64,000 nt of DNA from Prosopocoilus inquinatus (lineage: Eukaryota; Arthropoda; Insecta; Coleoptera; Lucanidae), in the NCBI GenBank assembly GCA_036172665.1, contig CM069876.1, forward strand, positions 35,867,001-35,931,000. Direction: 5' to 3'. Positions 1 through 11,308 of this stretch are shown here, in pieces. The position numbers and the translations under genes were made by a program. The notes under the pieces are model-generated. The model worked only from the letters and a program-made list of their open reading frames with translations, was not told the origin of the DNA and did no database searches. The stretch's first letter is position 1, and the number at the start of each line of letters is the position of its first letter.

Positions 1-499
1 CAATTAGGTTTGAAGAAAAAAACAATTGAAGAGGTGGTGAAGAGACCTTCCATTCTTCCTCACTGCTGTTAGTTAAATTGTGCTAAATTAATAGTGCTTT
101 CTTTCAGAATAACACAATTTCGCTGACACCGGATGTTTTTTGAGTTAAAAACCAAACTGATAACATTTTTAAAAAGGAAATAGAACGAGTTTCGTCGCAA
201 TAAAAAGAAAAAGATATTTAAGACGAATGAACAGAGGCTGTGGAAATTCTTCCGGGATTGGAACTGTGTACGCAAATATATTACTTCAACATTAAATAAA
301 AGAACCAATACTAATAACGAAGGTAATTTAAAGCAATTAAGTTAACAAGAAAAGTCTACCGGGAGAGATACTTTTTTAATTAATAAATATTTATTAAAAT
401 AAAATAGAAAAAAATGACTTAATTTCTCTTAAAATCTCAAAGTTGATGACTTACGCCCCAGCTTGTCCAGAATCTCAGGAAACAACTGAATCTTACGTA
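1..499. other. AT-rich intergenic DNA, no gene
   Basis: Low-complexity AT-rich sequence. The open frames here are short, A/F/N-rich and show no recognisable domain. I see no gene, only the left flank of the hammerhead-bearing repeat that begins near 500. Confidence 0.5.
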
Positions 500-800
500 A
501 TTTTATGAACAGATAAAATAGCCACATCTTACTATCGCTTTTTGACCTAACATTGCAGTAGGATAGACAAATTGAAGCGGGATTTGCTCCTAATAAGTCC
601 CCCATGCAAGGCGGCCATGCTTGCTGTCAAAGCATAATGAAAGTTTTTAGAAAAATTTTGTGCAAATCGTTCTTGATCAGTGGGAATGTGGAGATACGTC
701 TCTGCTGAAGAAGCCCCAAGCAGGGCTGAAACAGCTGTCCAGAGGCTGCTCGAGGTTTTCATTGCAATCAAGAACGATTTGCACAAAATTTTTCTAAAAA
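500..800 (+). repeat. Hammerhead-bearing dispersed repeat, copy A
   Basis: About 300 bp that recurs almost base for base at about 15930-16220. The two share the block starting 'tttttgacct', the block 'tttgctcctaataagtcccc' and the block 'ttgctgtcaaagcataatg'. Perfect 29-bp inverted arms lie at 649-677 and 767-795 and enclose a hammerhead ribozyme. It has no coding capacity. It could be a non-autonomous retroelement (retrozyme-like) or a fragment of a Penelope-like element, since both groups are known to carry hammerheads. The parent family is inferred, not shown. Confidence 0.7.
698..746 (+). ncRNA. Hammerhead ribozyme, type I, apparently intact
   Basis: The conserved core is present: CTGAAGA at 705-711 (CUGANGA, with the variable position 7 being A) and GAA at 728-730. 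Stem II pairs 712-716 with 723-727 (AGCCC/GGGCT) around a six-base loop. A very short stem III, AC/GT, closes the tetraloop AGCT (731-738). The predicted cleavage is after C739, the preferred base at position 17. Stem I pairs 698-704 with 740-746 (seven pairs including one G-U). Very short stem III loops are known from Penelope-like retroelement hammerheads. The 10.1-11.1 pair is A-U rather than the usual G-C, which may lower activity. Self-cleavage is inferred from the fold. Confidence 0.72.
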
Positions 801-1320
801 AATGTAATTTTATGTTACGATTTCTATAGTCGGTGACTTTAATGCCGGAATATTGCCATCGATTCCCACACGGGAACTTATTCTTCGATACAGCCTTACC
901 AATTTGGCTTTACTCTTTTTATTCGTTTCAGAAAACTGTCTGGTTGGTTGTAAAGACCCCTCAGATGAAAAATATAAGGATAGTGACGATAACTCGAAAT
1001 GTTCCAGGGCTTTAATTGGTCCTTCTCCTATTTTTGAGTCCAAAATATCCTGAACTCCTTCATTATGATTAAAAAATTGAAGCAAATTATCTTTATATTC
1101 CCCTAAAACCAAGGGTTTTCAACGGGGTCGATATTGCCTCCCAAGGGGTTGATGAAAATTTAAAAAGCGTCCCCCCATCGACCCTAGGCCACTTGTGGGG
1201 GTCGATAAGCTATTAATGGTCGACTAGAAATCGATTAAATTAAACTCATTTTCTATTACTCTGTTCGGTTTATTTAGTATAAAAACTCGTAATGAAAAGC
1301 TTAAACAGCGACATCCTACG
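801..1320 (+). other. Intergenic; possible LINE endonuclease scrap
   Basis: On the plus strand an uninterrupted frame from about 827 to 1053 contains the peptide IVGDFNAG, which resembles the GDFN motif of LINE endonuclease domains. The rest of the frame does not convincingly match. It may be a small decayed LINE fragment or chance. Confidence 0.2.
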
Positions 1321-1490
1321 GTCGATTTTTGACCTGACATTGCGAATATCCTTGAACAAGTCGTTTTGGCTTCCAGTGGAACTCTCGAGCTGCGCTTTTG
1401 CTGATGAAGACCCAAATAGGACTGAAATAGCTGAATAGAGGCTGCCATCAAAAACGATTTGCAACAATTTTTTTTTATAAAAAAATCAAT
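1321..1490 (+). repeat. Hammerhead-bearing repeat, degraded copy C
   Basis: It shares with copies A and B the motifs 'tttttgacctgacattgc', 'ctcgagctgc' and 'atcaaaaacgatttgcaaca'. It contains CTGATGA at 1401-1407 and GAAA at 1424-1427. Stem II has one mismatch, and the base expected to be U16.1 (1434) is A, so the ribozyme is probably dead. The same order of parts as in copies A and B supports common descent. Confidence 0.55.
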
Positions 1491-1639
1491 GAATTTCCAA
1501 TTACTAAATAAAGGAAAGCAAACAACATTCAATTTACCGCCTCGCTTTCAGTCTGTACTTTACATTTAAATTTAAAGACAAATATCTTTTTCTTTTACTG
1601 AGAAATCGCGTTGTAGAAGTTTAAGGCAGCTTCCGCTTT

Positions 1640-2720
1640 TAGACAAATGAAGATAAACGAGCGAGGAGATGGCGCTCTAAATAATTCCCTCAAAATAATG
1701 ACAAAGGCAAAAGCGGAAGTTTTGGCGGAAAATTTAACTCTATTTGAAATTAGAATAAAACAGCTTTCGTTTATGGTCCAGAGATGGCGCTTTAAATAAT
1801 CCCACACAAAAATTTTAAATTTCCAATTTAATTTTGAAATCGTAGCGAAGCTAAGAAGATAAAGATTTGCTAAGAGTCAAATGCTGCTACAGGAAATCCA
1901 ATTGAAATTGTCTTTCTTTTCTGCTTTGGCGCTTTGAGAATGATTCCCGTCGTAGCAATGATATTTTAATTTGAAATATAATTAAAAATTAAAATCTTTG
2001 CGGATTTAGTGGCGAAGAGGAGATAGCGGGTTTAGAAGTGAAGAAGAGGTTTTGATAAGAACGTCGGCGTGAAATTATAGGAAATACGTTTTTTGAAAAA
2101 CAGATGGCGCTCTGAACGACTATTAAGGGGACTTTACTTGGATCCCCTCGCGGGAATGATTTCTTATTTTGAAATTTAATTAAAAATTTTAATCGCTTTG
2201 AAGTTAGAGCAGTGAACAGAGGATAAGTAAGGTTAAAAGTGAAGAAGGAATTTTGCTGAGAACGTCGGCGTGAAGTTATGGGAAATTCGATCAAAATAAT
2301 GCGCACGTTTGGATAACAGATGGCTCTCTGAAAGACTTTTACGTGCAATAATTTTATATCTTCGAGTTAGTTAAGTTAAGGAGACTGAGTTTTCCTGAGA
2401 ACGAAATGCTGTTACAGGAAATCCAATTGAAAAGGTTTTCCTTTTCTATTTTGGTCAAGAGATGGCGTTTTGAGAATGATTTTCGTCGCGGAAACGACTT
2501 TATATTTTTTAATTTAATTGAAAAGTCAAACCATTGCAAAATTAGTGGCGAGCTGAGATTAGGGGATTTAGAAGTGAAGAAGGGATTTTGTTGAGAACAT
2601 CAGCGTGAACTTACAAGGAAATTCGGTTAAAATAGTTTTCACTTTTCGACAACAGATGGCTCTCTGAAAGACCTTTACCTGCAAATATTTGATATCTCCG
2701 AGTTTGTTAAAGAAGCCAGA
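1640..2720. repeat. Degenerate tandem repeats with 'agatggcgct' motif
   Basis: Near-copies of a unit occur around 2033-2140, 2234-2345 and 2570-2690. Each carries a 'gaagtgaagaag' block, a 'gagaacgtcggcgtgaa' block and then 'acagatggcgctctgaa' or 'acagatggctctctgaaag'. Spacing is about 200 to 340 bp. Older relatives sit at 1660-1800 and 2455-2480. Function unknown. The short frames on either strand are repeat shadows. Confidence 0.6.
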
Positions 2721-4395
2721 GTTTTGGTTGAGAGATTACGCGTCGACAACAATGGGGGTGATTTTTAATTTTGAAATTTATAAAAAAATCCGTCAAATAC
2801 GTTATTTTTCTGGCACCGTGCGAAAACTTCCAAAACGATAAATTAACAATCTCACATCCAGTAAAGTTATGATATCTTACCGGCTGAGAACGTTTGTAGT
2901 AGGGACCTACAATACCGAAACGCAAGTTAATACCAATGCGGTTTAACAGATGGCGCTTCTTATTTAAAAATACCGGGTATTCCGTATCAGACGGTTTATT
3001 TCAGTATGCCGACTTTACTCTAATGACTTAATTCTGATATACAAATTAGATTAACATACTCGAATTCTAGAGTCGTTTGTCATATAAAACCAGACAATAC
3101 TGGTTTGAGTCCCAGATTTTTTTTACCTTATCTTGTTAGTGTTTCCTTTTGTATTTATAATTATTTAATCAGTATCGACACATCCTTTGTGTTTGAAAGG
3201 AAAAACATGTAAATTTAGATGCTGGTTCACGAACAAACCTGTGCAAACGCATACCTATAATAAGATTTTCTTTTTTTTTTAAATTGTTTGTTAAAGCGAA
3301 TTGCTAGTTTCTTCTTTCTCGAAAATGCCTTTGCGCTGCTACCTGAATAAATTACAAGACAGATAAATTAACATGTTTCAACAGCTCCTAGAAGGTAATT
3401 AGCCTGCGTAAACACTTATTATTTTCGTATTTATTACCGCACAGGAGCACCTGCAGCTATGGATGAAGTGGTTCTTTGGCAACCATTGACGCACAAGATG
3501 ACTTTTAATTCCTGCCTGCCACACTCTATTTCACAATGTTACATGCTTATATACAAACATACTAGTATGTAAACTGCAACTAGCAGGTGATTATAATACT
3601 TTCTTAAAGGGGCCGCGGGCGATTCTTGTTGGGATTGACGTCAATAGAGAAATGTTTATGTAACACTTTTCTTCCACCTGCAAGTTTCACTTGAGATATT
3701 TTACGTTGTTCGGACTGGTTTTAAATTAAAATAAAAAAACGATTTTTTTATTACTTGCGTCCAGGTCTTATGTAAGGGTATAAATTGCGTCCGCCGCCAT
3801 TTTAATACAAGTAATATAACCTCAGTAGATTTTGACAGTTTCACGAAAAATTACGAAATCATCTGGAATCCTGCAGTTCAATTCACACATGCATAATTAA
3901 CCGTTTTTCGTTTCAATCAAAGCAGGTGGGTTTTGCCGGTCCCTCTTTACAAATGCATGCCATCGGTGTCAGCGGGGGATTCACAGACGCGTTGCAAATC
4001 GAAGAAAAAATCTGCGCGTTTTTTCCGCGCCCAATTCTCAGTAATATGCGGTTTATTTTTGGCAGTTCTTGGCGGGCCTAATTTATGGATGTGTAATTAC
4101 GGTGAAATTAACGGCGGCTACTTGGAAGACTCCGGTCGGCCAAATAAAAGAGCAAGGACGCGTTCGTACACGCAGAAGACAATCACCTTCTGCTCTGCGT
4201 GATGTTGTCGGACCAGTACAGTGACCTGGGAAAACCCGAAGATAGCCACTTTTAGTCTTATTGCAGTCATTAAGGACTTCTTCTCCTTTGGTGCATCAAT
4301 TACTTGCCCATTCAGCTAAAAGATACGCAAGAAATACCGATGTGTAGCCTCCGGGGAAGTACTTACATTATAACGAAGAGACGATGAATTTAATT
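2721..4395. other. Intergenic, no gene recognised
   Basis: No coding signal. A tRNA-like box ('actggtttgagtcccag' near 3104, followed by a T run) was examined and does not fold as a tRNA. A somewhat GC-richer patch lies at 3920-4240 but shows no conserved domain. Confidence 0.45.
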
Positions 4396-4599
4396 CAAGT
4401 CAAATCAAAATTATATGCACATATGTATATCGGGTGTCCCAATAAGAGTGGCGAACGGCGATATATGTATAGAAAACCGTAAGCCATAATACCTGCAGCT
4501 TCAGGAAAAAAAAAATTATAAACAAAGTGACCGTAAGACATACAAAGAAATGTTTTTAAGTAATTAATTTGTGGCCAACTAGGAGAGTTAAAAACATTT

Positions 4600-6545
4600 T
4601 CTTTGAATTTCACTTGGTCACTTTGATTATACATTTTTTCTCCCAAAGCCGTAGGTATTACGGTTTTCTATGCATACAGGGTGTTTCGCTCAAGGCGATT
4701 TCCGTCATATCTCTCTAGTTACTCATTTTATAACAAAAAGTTTCCAATGAAAATTACTTGGCATCATACGGAGCATCTTTTAAAATTAATTTGGTGTATA
4801 CAGAGTGTTCCGTTTGGTCTGGGAGTTATGTCACTTCGTTATTTTAAACGGAACAGCCTATATATTTTTACATTTTCGGATTCCGTCCTGAATTTTAATG
4901 TGATTTTGTGTACCACATTTATGGCCGTTTGCACCATGTCTAGTTAAAAATTAAACCAGGTTTAACAGTAAACCTAGTTTGCACCGCGGCTTAAACCGTA
5001 GTTAAAAACTCGCTAAACAACTCAACGTTAAACCATCACGGAAGACGGATTAAATTGAGTTGGTTTAGCGAGTTTTTAACTACGGTTTAAGCCGCGATGC
5101 AAACTGGGTTTACTGTTAAACCTGGTTTAATTTTTAACTAGACATGGTGCAAACGGTTATTAGAGTTTAACCGTTTCCGCGTTATTCAACTTTTTTTAAA
5201 GATTATTGCTGTTGCAATCTTGTTATAATTCCAAGTAACATAAGTTCTTACAAAAATATTAATAAACTTAAGAATATTCAGTAGTATACACTAACACACC
5301 CGGTATATGAATTATAACGTTAGTTCAAAATGAGTTTCCGTATGTCACTTGGTCACATTGATTATAAATTTTTCCTCCCAAAGCCGTAGGTATTACGGTT
5401 TTCCATACATACGGGGTGTTTCACTTAGGGCGATTTCCTTCATATCTTTCTAGTTACTCATTTTACAACAGAAAGTTTCAAATGAAAATTACTTGGCATC
5501 ATACGAAGCATCCTTTAAAATTAATTTGGTGTATACAGAGTGTTCCGTTTGGTCTGGGCGTTATGTCACTTCGTTATTTTAAACGGAACAGCCTATATAT
5601 TTTTACATTTTCGGATTCCGTCCTGAATTTTAATGTGACTTTGTGTACCACCCATAGGGTTTAACCTAAACCGTTTCAGCCTTATTCAACTTTTTTAAAA
5701 AAGATTATTGCTGTTGCAATACTTCAAACAAATGCAAATATCTTCCGAACAAATGGCGTTAGGGACTTGTGGTTTTCTGCAAAAGTTTCATCTTGAAACG
5801 CTTTTTCAGCTTCAACGTCAAGAAAAATTCCAAGTAACATAAGTTCTTACAAAAATATTAATAACCTTAAGAATATTCAGTAGTACACACTTACACACCC
5901 GGTATATGAATTATAACGTTAGTTCAAAATGAGTTTCCGTATGTCACTTGGTCACTTTGATTATAAATTTTTTCTCCCAAAGCCGTAGGTATTACGGTTT
6001 TCCATACATACGGGGTGTTTCACTTAGGGCGGCTTTCTTCACATCTCTCTAGTTACTCATTTTACAACAGAAAGTTTCAAATGAAAGTTACTTGGCATCA
6101 TACGGAGCATATTTTAAAATTAACTTAGTGTATACAGAGTGTTGCGTTTGATCTGGGCGTTACGTCACTTCGTTATTTTAAACGGAACAGCCTATATATT
6201 TTTACATTTTCGGATTCCTGACTGAATTTTAATGTGACTTTGTGTACCACCCATAGAGTTTAACCTAAACCGTTTCAGCGTTATTCAACTTTTTTAAAAG
6301 ATTATTGCTGTTGTAATACTTCAAACAAATGCAAATATCTTCCGAAGAAATGCCGTTAATGCCGTTAGAGACTTGTAGTTTTCTGCAAAAGTTTCATCTT
6401 GAAACGCTTTTCAGCTACAACGTCAAGAAGAATTCCAAGTAACATAAGTTCTTGCAAAAATATTAATAAACTTAAGAACTATAGTACTACACACTAACAC
6501 ACCCGGTATATGAATTATAACGTTAGTTCAAAATGAGTTTCCGTA
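4600..6545. repeat. Three-copy tandem array, ~600 bp unit
   Basis: Unit starts are seen at about 4612, 5346 and 5944, each opening with 'cacttggtca' and 'ccgtaggtattacggttttc'. All contain 'gtgttccgtttggtctggg' and its inverted partner 'aaacggaacagcc' (the first pair differs slightly in the third unit). Units 2 and 3 are about 598 bp apart. Unit 1 is interrupted by a foldback insertion. Units end with 'acacacccggtatatgaatt'. The three-fold presence implies recent local duplication. No protein is encoded. Confidence 0.75.
4922..5159. mobile_element. Foldback MITE nested in the array (PIF/Harbinger-like)
   Basis: Near-perfect ~100-bp inverted arms (4925-5025 and 5055-5156) surround a ~28-bp loop. 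Termini read 'tggccgtttgcaccatg' and 'catggtgcaaacggtta'. TTA stands at both junctions (4919-4921 and 5160-5162). Sibling array units 2 and 3 lack the insert at the corresponding place. A 3-bp TTA duplication is typical of PIF/Harbinger elements, but the superfamily is inferred without a transposase. Confidence 0.65.
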
Positions 6546-9039
6546 TGTCGTTCTGCGGTTTCATTGTAAATTCTTTCTAATCACCTCAACACAATCATTC
6601 AAAACCAATTTATTAACAGAATATTTGCCACAACCGCAAAAGATGGGAAATCCTTGACGTTAGGTAGCTAGGCCAAGTAGTCATTCGTACACATTTGCGG
6701 TACTTTTCGCCCGTTGCTGAAATTATGGTTGATTATCGCTAGAAAAATGGAATTTCTAGCGAAAAACCTTGAAACGTCACAGCACTTAATTAATGAGAAC
6801 AGATTTATTCATGCTGAATTATTTATTCGATTTAGCATTTAATTAAAGTAAAACGGCGCGCGCGTTCTTGAACGAATAAGGAAGAAACTGTTCGCGCTTT
6901 GTCGCTCGAAAGCGAAAGAAAAAAAAACAGAATAGCGCAAAAAAGTCACGGTTTGTATAAAAATCTTAATGGGCCAAGCGGTCGCTGCATCGGTGGAAAA
7001 GAATTCTGATGGAATTGTAAGAATTTTTTGGCCTTGAAGTTTCAATCTCCTATCTTTATGTATACATTATACAAAGCAGTAGGAAACACGTTATTTTAAT
7101 AAAATCCAATTTAGCAATTTGCTGTGCTCTTTTTTTAAAATAAATTACTAAAGAAAAAATAATAATAAATTCACTTCTTAATTATTGTAACAAAATGCCA
7201 GAAAAAAATAACAAACCAAATAATGAACAAAAATCAAATCAGCAACCAACAGATGGCGCTTTCAATGAGGAAAATAAACAGCTGTCATTAATGACAATCC
7301 GTATAACCTGTTCTGTCCGATCCATCATCAATGTTTTGTTAATTTTATTATCGTGTGCCCGCTTTGCTATGAAAATGTCAATCTTAGATTTGATTACATA
7401 GATCGTACATGTATATTTTCGTAGATTAACCGACTGTCATAAAGTCCTTCACAAAATTTCCGCTAGGTGTCAGCAACTCGGAGATTTTCTCGAAGAAAGT
7501 CCAAGCTGCTTTCTTTCGCAAAAGTTTAAATCGTGATTCGAATAGTTTAGATTTGGATTCCGTCGTTGTTGCAACAAAACATCTCAAATTCGAATAATTA
7601 TTGATTAACAGTTCACCTGCAAATAAAAACTGTAGTTCAATTCAAAAATAGAACGATTCAAAAGGGACAGGGGATGACCAAGGATGATCAGGATTGAAAT
7701 TTGACAGGTAGTAGGGATTAATCCGTTTGCAAAAGAACGTCTGTCTTTGAATCTAAACGCGTAGTCTTGCGTTTCTGTGAGCGAAAAAATCACGTAAAGT
7801 CGTATGAGTAAAAAAAAGAACTTTGAAGCGAAATCATTTAAATAAAAACTATACGGGATGCCTATTTTAAACCGTGAGTTCTGAAGAATTTGTAATAGGC
7901 AACCCGTTGATCAAACAACGTTGTGTTTTCATCACAGCAACAGTTAGAGTGAGTTTCCTACTTGCTGATATTAAAGGAGTACGATTTAAAATGACCTCCC
8001 TGTGTAATAGGAATGTAGCAAAAATGTACTCCTAAATAAAGAAGTTATAAAATGGAAAACTGAAAAGTTTGTTTTCAAAAAAGAATGCTTGCGGGCTTGC
8101 GGAGGTGGAAGGTTTATAAATACCAAAACACGTTGAAGGTTATTTAAGACAACAAAAAGACAAACAGCTGCAGAAAAGAATTAAAAAAAAATATGAAAAA
8201 TATTAAATACAAAAAAGTATTAAAAGAGGTAAGTTAAAGAACAGAATTAACTGATTAAACAAATAAACGAATGATGCAAATCTAAAAAGTAATTGCAAAA
8301 ACAGCTGAGTGAAGTAACGTGGAAGTAACTCAATATCTGCAGAGTTTAGCAAAGAAAAATTGAGAGGTAAAAGAAACAAAAAGCACAGATTGACTGCTTT
8401 AGAGAATAGAAAAAAAATATAAATAAATACATATCGTTTGCAAATTAATGACTCAAGATTTCAAACAAATTTATGAGATGGATTTAAAAAAATACTAAAA
8501 ATACTGAAAAAAGGCGTAATCTAATTTTAGGAAAAAGGAAAAAATAATAATGACGGAAACAAATAATTTATAAGAAAAATATTCGTTTTTTAATTTTAAT
8601 TTAATAAATAATTGCAAATTATTTCGAATGGTTCTATTATCTTCATTAATACCACTTTTTCACTGAAGAAATATACAAATTATACAGGGTGCGCAAAACG
8701 TATTGCGCTAAGTGAAATGACAGACATGCAAATGATTTAATATTTGGTATTTAGGCTTGACATTTGGCAAAGTTAAACTGTTCAATAAAGAAAACTTCTT
8801 TTAATATGAGTTTTGTTGGTTTCGAGCAACCGGTGTTTACCGGATGCCGAATTTATTTCTATTCTAAACTCATTCATTATCTTGTTTATAATTTATCTAA
8901 GGTAAATATTTTCTCTTTGATATAAAAAACTTTAAAAAAAATGTTTGCGTTCTCGATTCATTACGATTTGTCGGTTTACCTTTCCAAATGTATTTAAATT
9001 AAATTCAATTAATGATAAAGAATATGTTAAGTGTAAAGC
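6546..9039. other. Intergenic, no gene recognised
   Basis: AT-rich DNA with no supportable coding region. The open frames near 6839-7045, 7195-7401 and 7605-7793 have no domain or codon signal. A 'tatacagggtg' repeat terminus occurs at about 8681. Confidence 0.4.
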
Positions 9040-9089
9040 TCTCCATGCTGTCGTAGTAAACGATTTTGATGTAGTAAATCAGACAGAGT

Positions 9090-9185
9090 CTTGCTACAAT
9101 AGTTTGCTGGAATCTTTATTATAACAACAAAAAACCAAATTACGACTACGTTTCGTCCACATCAGACATTTTCAAGTGTCGTATA
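9090..9185 (-). repeat. Possible Penelope-like element end with hammerhead-like motif
   Basis: Reading the minus strand, CTGATG is followed by a shortened stem-II region, then GAAACGTAGTC. This resembles the 3' half of a hammerhead (GAAAC, triloop, GTC), but stem II is too short and stem I is weak. Motifs of this kind are reported at Penelope-like element ends. No reverse transcriptase or GIY-YIG frame is seen nearby. Confidence 0.25.
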
Positions 9186-10174
9186 AACAAACATAGCCAT
9201 TATCGCGGTGACTGAAACTACGTGGAGCAAAATGTTGCCAGTATAAATGAGCAATGACAAAAGAAACTGACAACAATTTGATAAGACATTTTTATAGTCA
9301 CCTGTGACTTGTCAGATCAACGTTTTACCATCGGTCGATAGCTTTGTCCTGATGAAAAAAATCGAAATATTAAAGGGAAAAAAAAAATAGAGCCTCAAGG
9401 AAGTTTCTAAATAAGTAGAGAGAAATCCGATCTGAACCAACAGTTAGTCAAACATGTTTTTTAAATGAACATTTTATTTCCGGGGAAGTTTTGAGAGAAG
9501 CTTTATCTCAAACCAATGGAATTCCGCGAAAACATATCACAAAGAATGCAGTGACTGCAGATAAAGCACAAAGTTATAAATTCGCAAGCAAATTTCCTAA
9601 CAGAAAACGATTATGTGTGTGTGTGAGATTAGTGAGAATAGTGAGAAGGGGTATGTTCATTTCAGTTTAGTATTTTCGATTTGTATATTTTTTGTACTTT
9701 TTAAATTACTGTTACGGTTTGCTGTGTTTTTAAATTTTTATTTTTTGAATTATTATTATTATTAATGTATTATTGTATTTTGGGATTTTGGGTTCAATTT
9801 TAAAATGCACAGTTTTATTAAAACATTCAAACGATCGAAATCGTAGGTAACTGTAGCAACCATAATAACCCATCAATCAGACTTAAATACGCCATAACCA
9901 TCAGGTGAAGAGAATACAATATTTATAATCAATTGTTATGCATAAGAATAAACATGAAATGCTTACAGAATAGACCTAATTATCTTATTCATATTATTAT
10001 TATATTTTAGTTGTGCAAATTAACTATTTTGAGTAAGTGTAGATTAGTTAACACAATTTCCAAATTGGCGCCGTGTCACACGAGATTTTTACTACTTTTT
10101 TTTTAGAAAATAGCAAAAATATCATGACACCTTAAAAAATTCAGACCACAATTAAATAAAATAATTTTCTTTAA
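9186..10174. other. Intergenic, with short microsatellites
   Basis: Contains a short (TG)n run near 9614 and an (ATT)n run near 9748. Nothing coding was seen. The last ~100 bases include the likely 3' UTR of the minus-strand gene that follows; an ATTAAA occurs a few bases past its stop codon. Confidence 0.4.
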
Positions 10175-11308
10175 TTATGAAAACCACCATTCAATATCTT
10201 TCCAATTATTCGGCGTGGCGTAATCATTTAAAAATTCCAAAAATCTTTTGTGCGGATATCTGTGGTAGATTTGTTCGATTCGTTCTCTAACGGACTTGAG
10301 CTCTTCAGTTTCATAAGCTTCATGCACACTCTTCATGTCCATTTCGTCATAAATCTGCTTCACAGCTTGGATAGCCCACGAGTGATCTCTCCCATAGTTC
10401 TCCTGAAGAACGCGTTTCTGATTTTCATTCGCTCTTTCAACAGCAGTGCAGATTATCCACGAACACGTGCCATCTTTTATATCCGTTCCTACATATCCGG
10501 TGTAAGTAGGGTCGCCATAGACGTCGGCAAAATCGTTGTTGATCTGAAGAAGCCGACCCAGTTGCCCCAGAAGAGGTTGAACCAGTTCGTAATTTACCGG
10601 ATCGAATTTTTTGGCCAAGTGCATGGCGAGCCTCACAGGGAAAACAAACGCATATGGTTCTGCTAAGTACTTAATTCTTTTATTGTATCTACTCATCGTA
10701 TATGCATTTATGTTGAATTTCTCCTCCTTGCCGGCAACACCATCCAAAGCTTGAGCTACCCCAATGTAGTAAGTGGTTTCAAAAAAACATTCCATATACT
10801 TAGCGTAGGACGGATCTTGAGAAAAATACTTCTTGAGGATCATATATGCACTGTTTTCCAATAGCATAGCATCATTCATAGCAAGCATGCCAACATCTTC
10901 GAGTGTATACCAGCAAGGTCTCTGTCGACGAGTCACAGCTGCGTCCAGGATGTCATCTCGTATTAACAAAGATATTTGATTTAGTTCGAGACACCATCCT
11001 AAGATATTGGACAACTTTTGAGATTCGAGAGAAAATTTTTCCGGATCTTCCAGCGATTTGTAAGTCAGAGGTACCGTCATGGTTTTGCTGTTATTACCAT
11101 GCGGTACGTTGTAGTCCAAAACACGGGCGAACCATTTAGTGAATTGTGGAATGTCCGAAAATACGTCCGATTCCGTTAAGTCACGTGCTATCTGAGGAAA
11201 GACATTTATGTACTCTTGTGTTTCTGTTTTGATTCTAGCCTTCAGAGATTCTTTCGTGTTGCTCTTGATAACATGCAAATTTCTTACACCGACTCGAAAA
11301 AAATTCAT
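10175..11308 (-). CDS. FPP synthase-like / insect IDS-type terpene synthase-like protein
   Basis: A complete, intronless 377-residue frame of the trans-isoprenyl diphosphate synthase fold. The first Asp-rich motif is DDILD at residues 118-122, followed by TRRQRPCWY. The second motif is NDFAD at 258-262 in the context YGDPxxTGYVGTDIKDG, where true FPP synthases have DDYLD. Other IPP-binding positions are changed: the usual GGKxxR near residue 71 reads GNNSK, and the usual YKT near 208 reads YNK. The residues at -4/-5 from the first motif are L and S, not the aromatic pair of animal FPP synthases. The N-terminus (MNFFRVGVRNLHVIK) is basic, possibly a mitochondrial presequence. The start has good context (AACAAAATG). 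The enzyme is expected to bind Mg2+ and an allylic diphosphate. The altered IPP site suggests a terpene synthase (pheromone or defence) rather than chain elongation, as known for several insects. The single exon could reflect retroposition. Confidence 0.9.
   Translation of the reverse strand: MNFFRVGVRNLHVIKSNTKESLKARIKTETQEYINVFPQIARDLTESDVFSDIPQFTKWFARVLDYNVPHGNNSKTMTVPLTYKSLEDPEKFSLESQKLSNILGWCLELNQISLLIRDDILDAAVTRRQRPCWYTLEDVGMLAMNDAMLLENSAYMILKKYFSQDPSYAKYMECFFETTYYIGVAQALDGVAGKEEKFNINAYTMSRYNKRIKYLAEPYAFVFPVRLAMHLAKKFDPVNYELVQPLLGQLGRLLQINNDFADVYGDPTYTGYVGTDIKDGTCSWIICTAVERANENQKRVLQENYGRDHSWAIQAVKQIYDEMDMKSVHEAYETEELKSVRERIEQIYHRYPHKRFLEFLNDYATPNNWKDIEWWFS

Noticed and set aside
3050..3130. 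tRNA-like B box 'ggtttgagtcccag' followed by a T run
   Set aside because: Acceptor, D and anticodon arms cannot be paired, and the T arm itself has mismatches.
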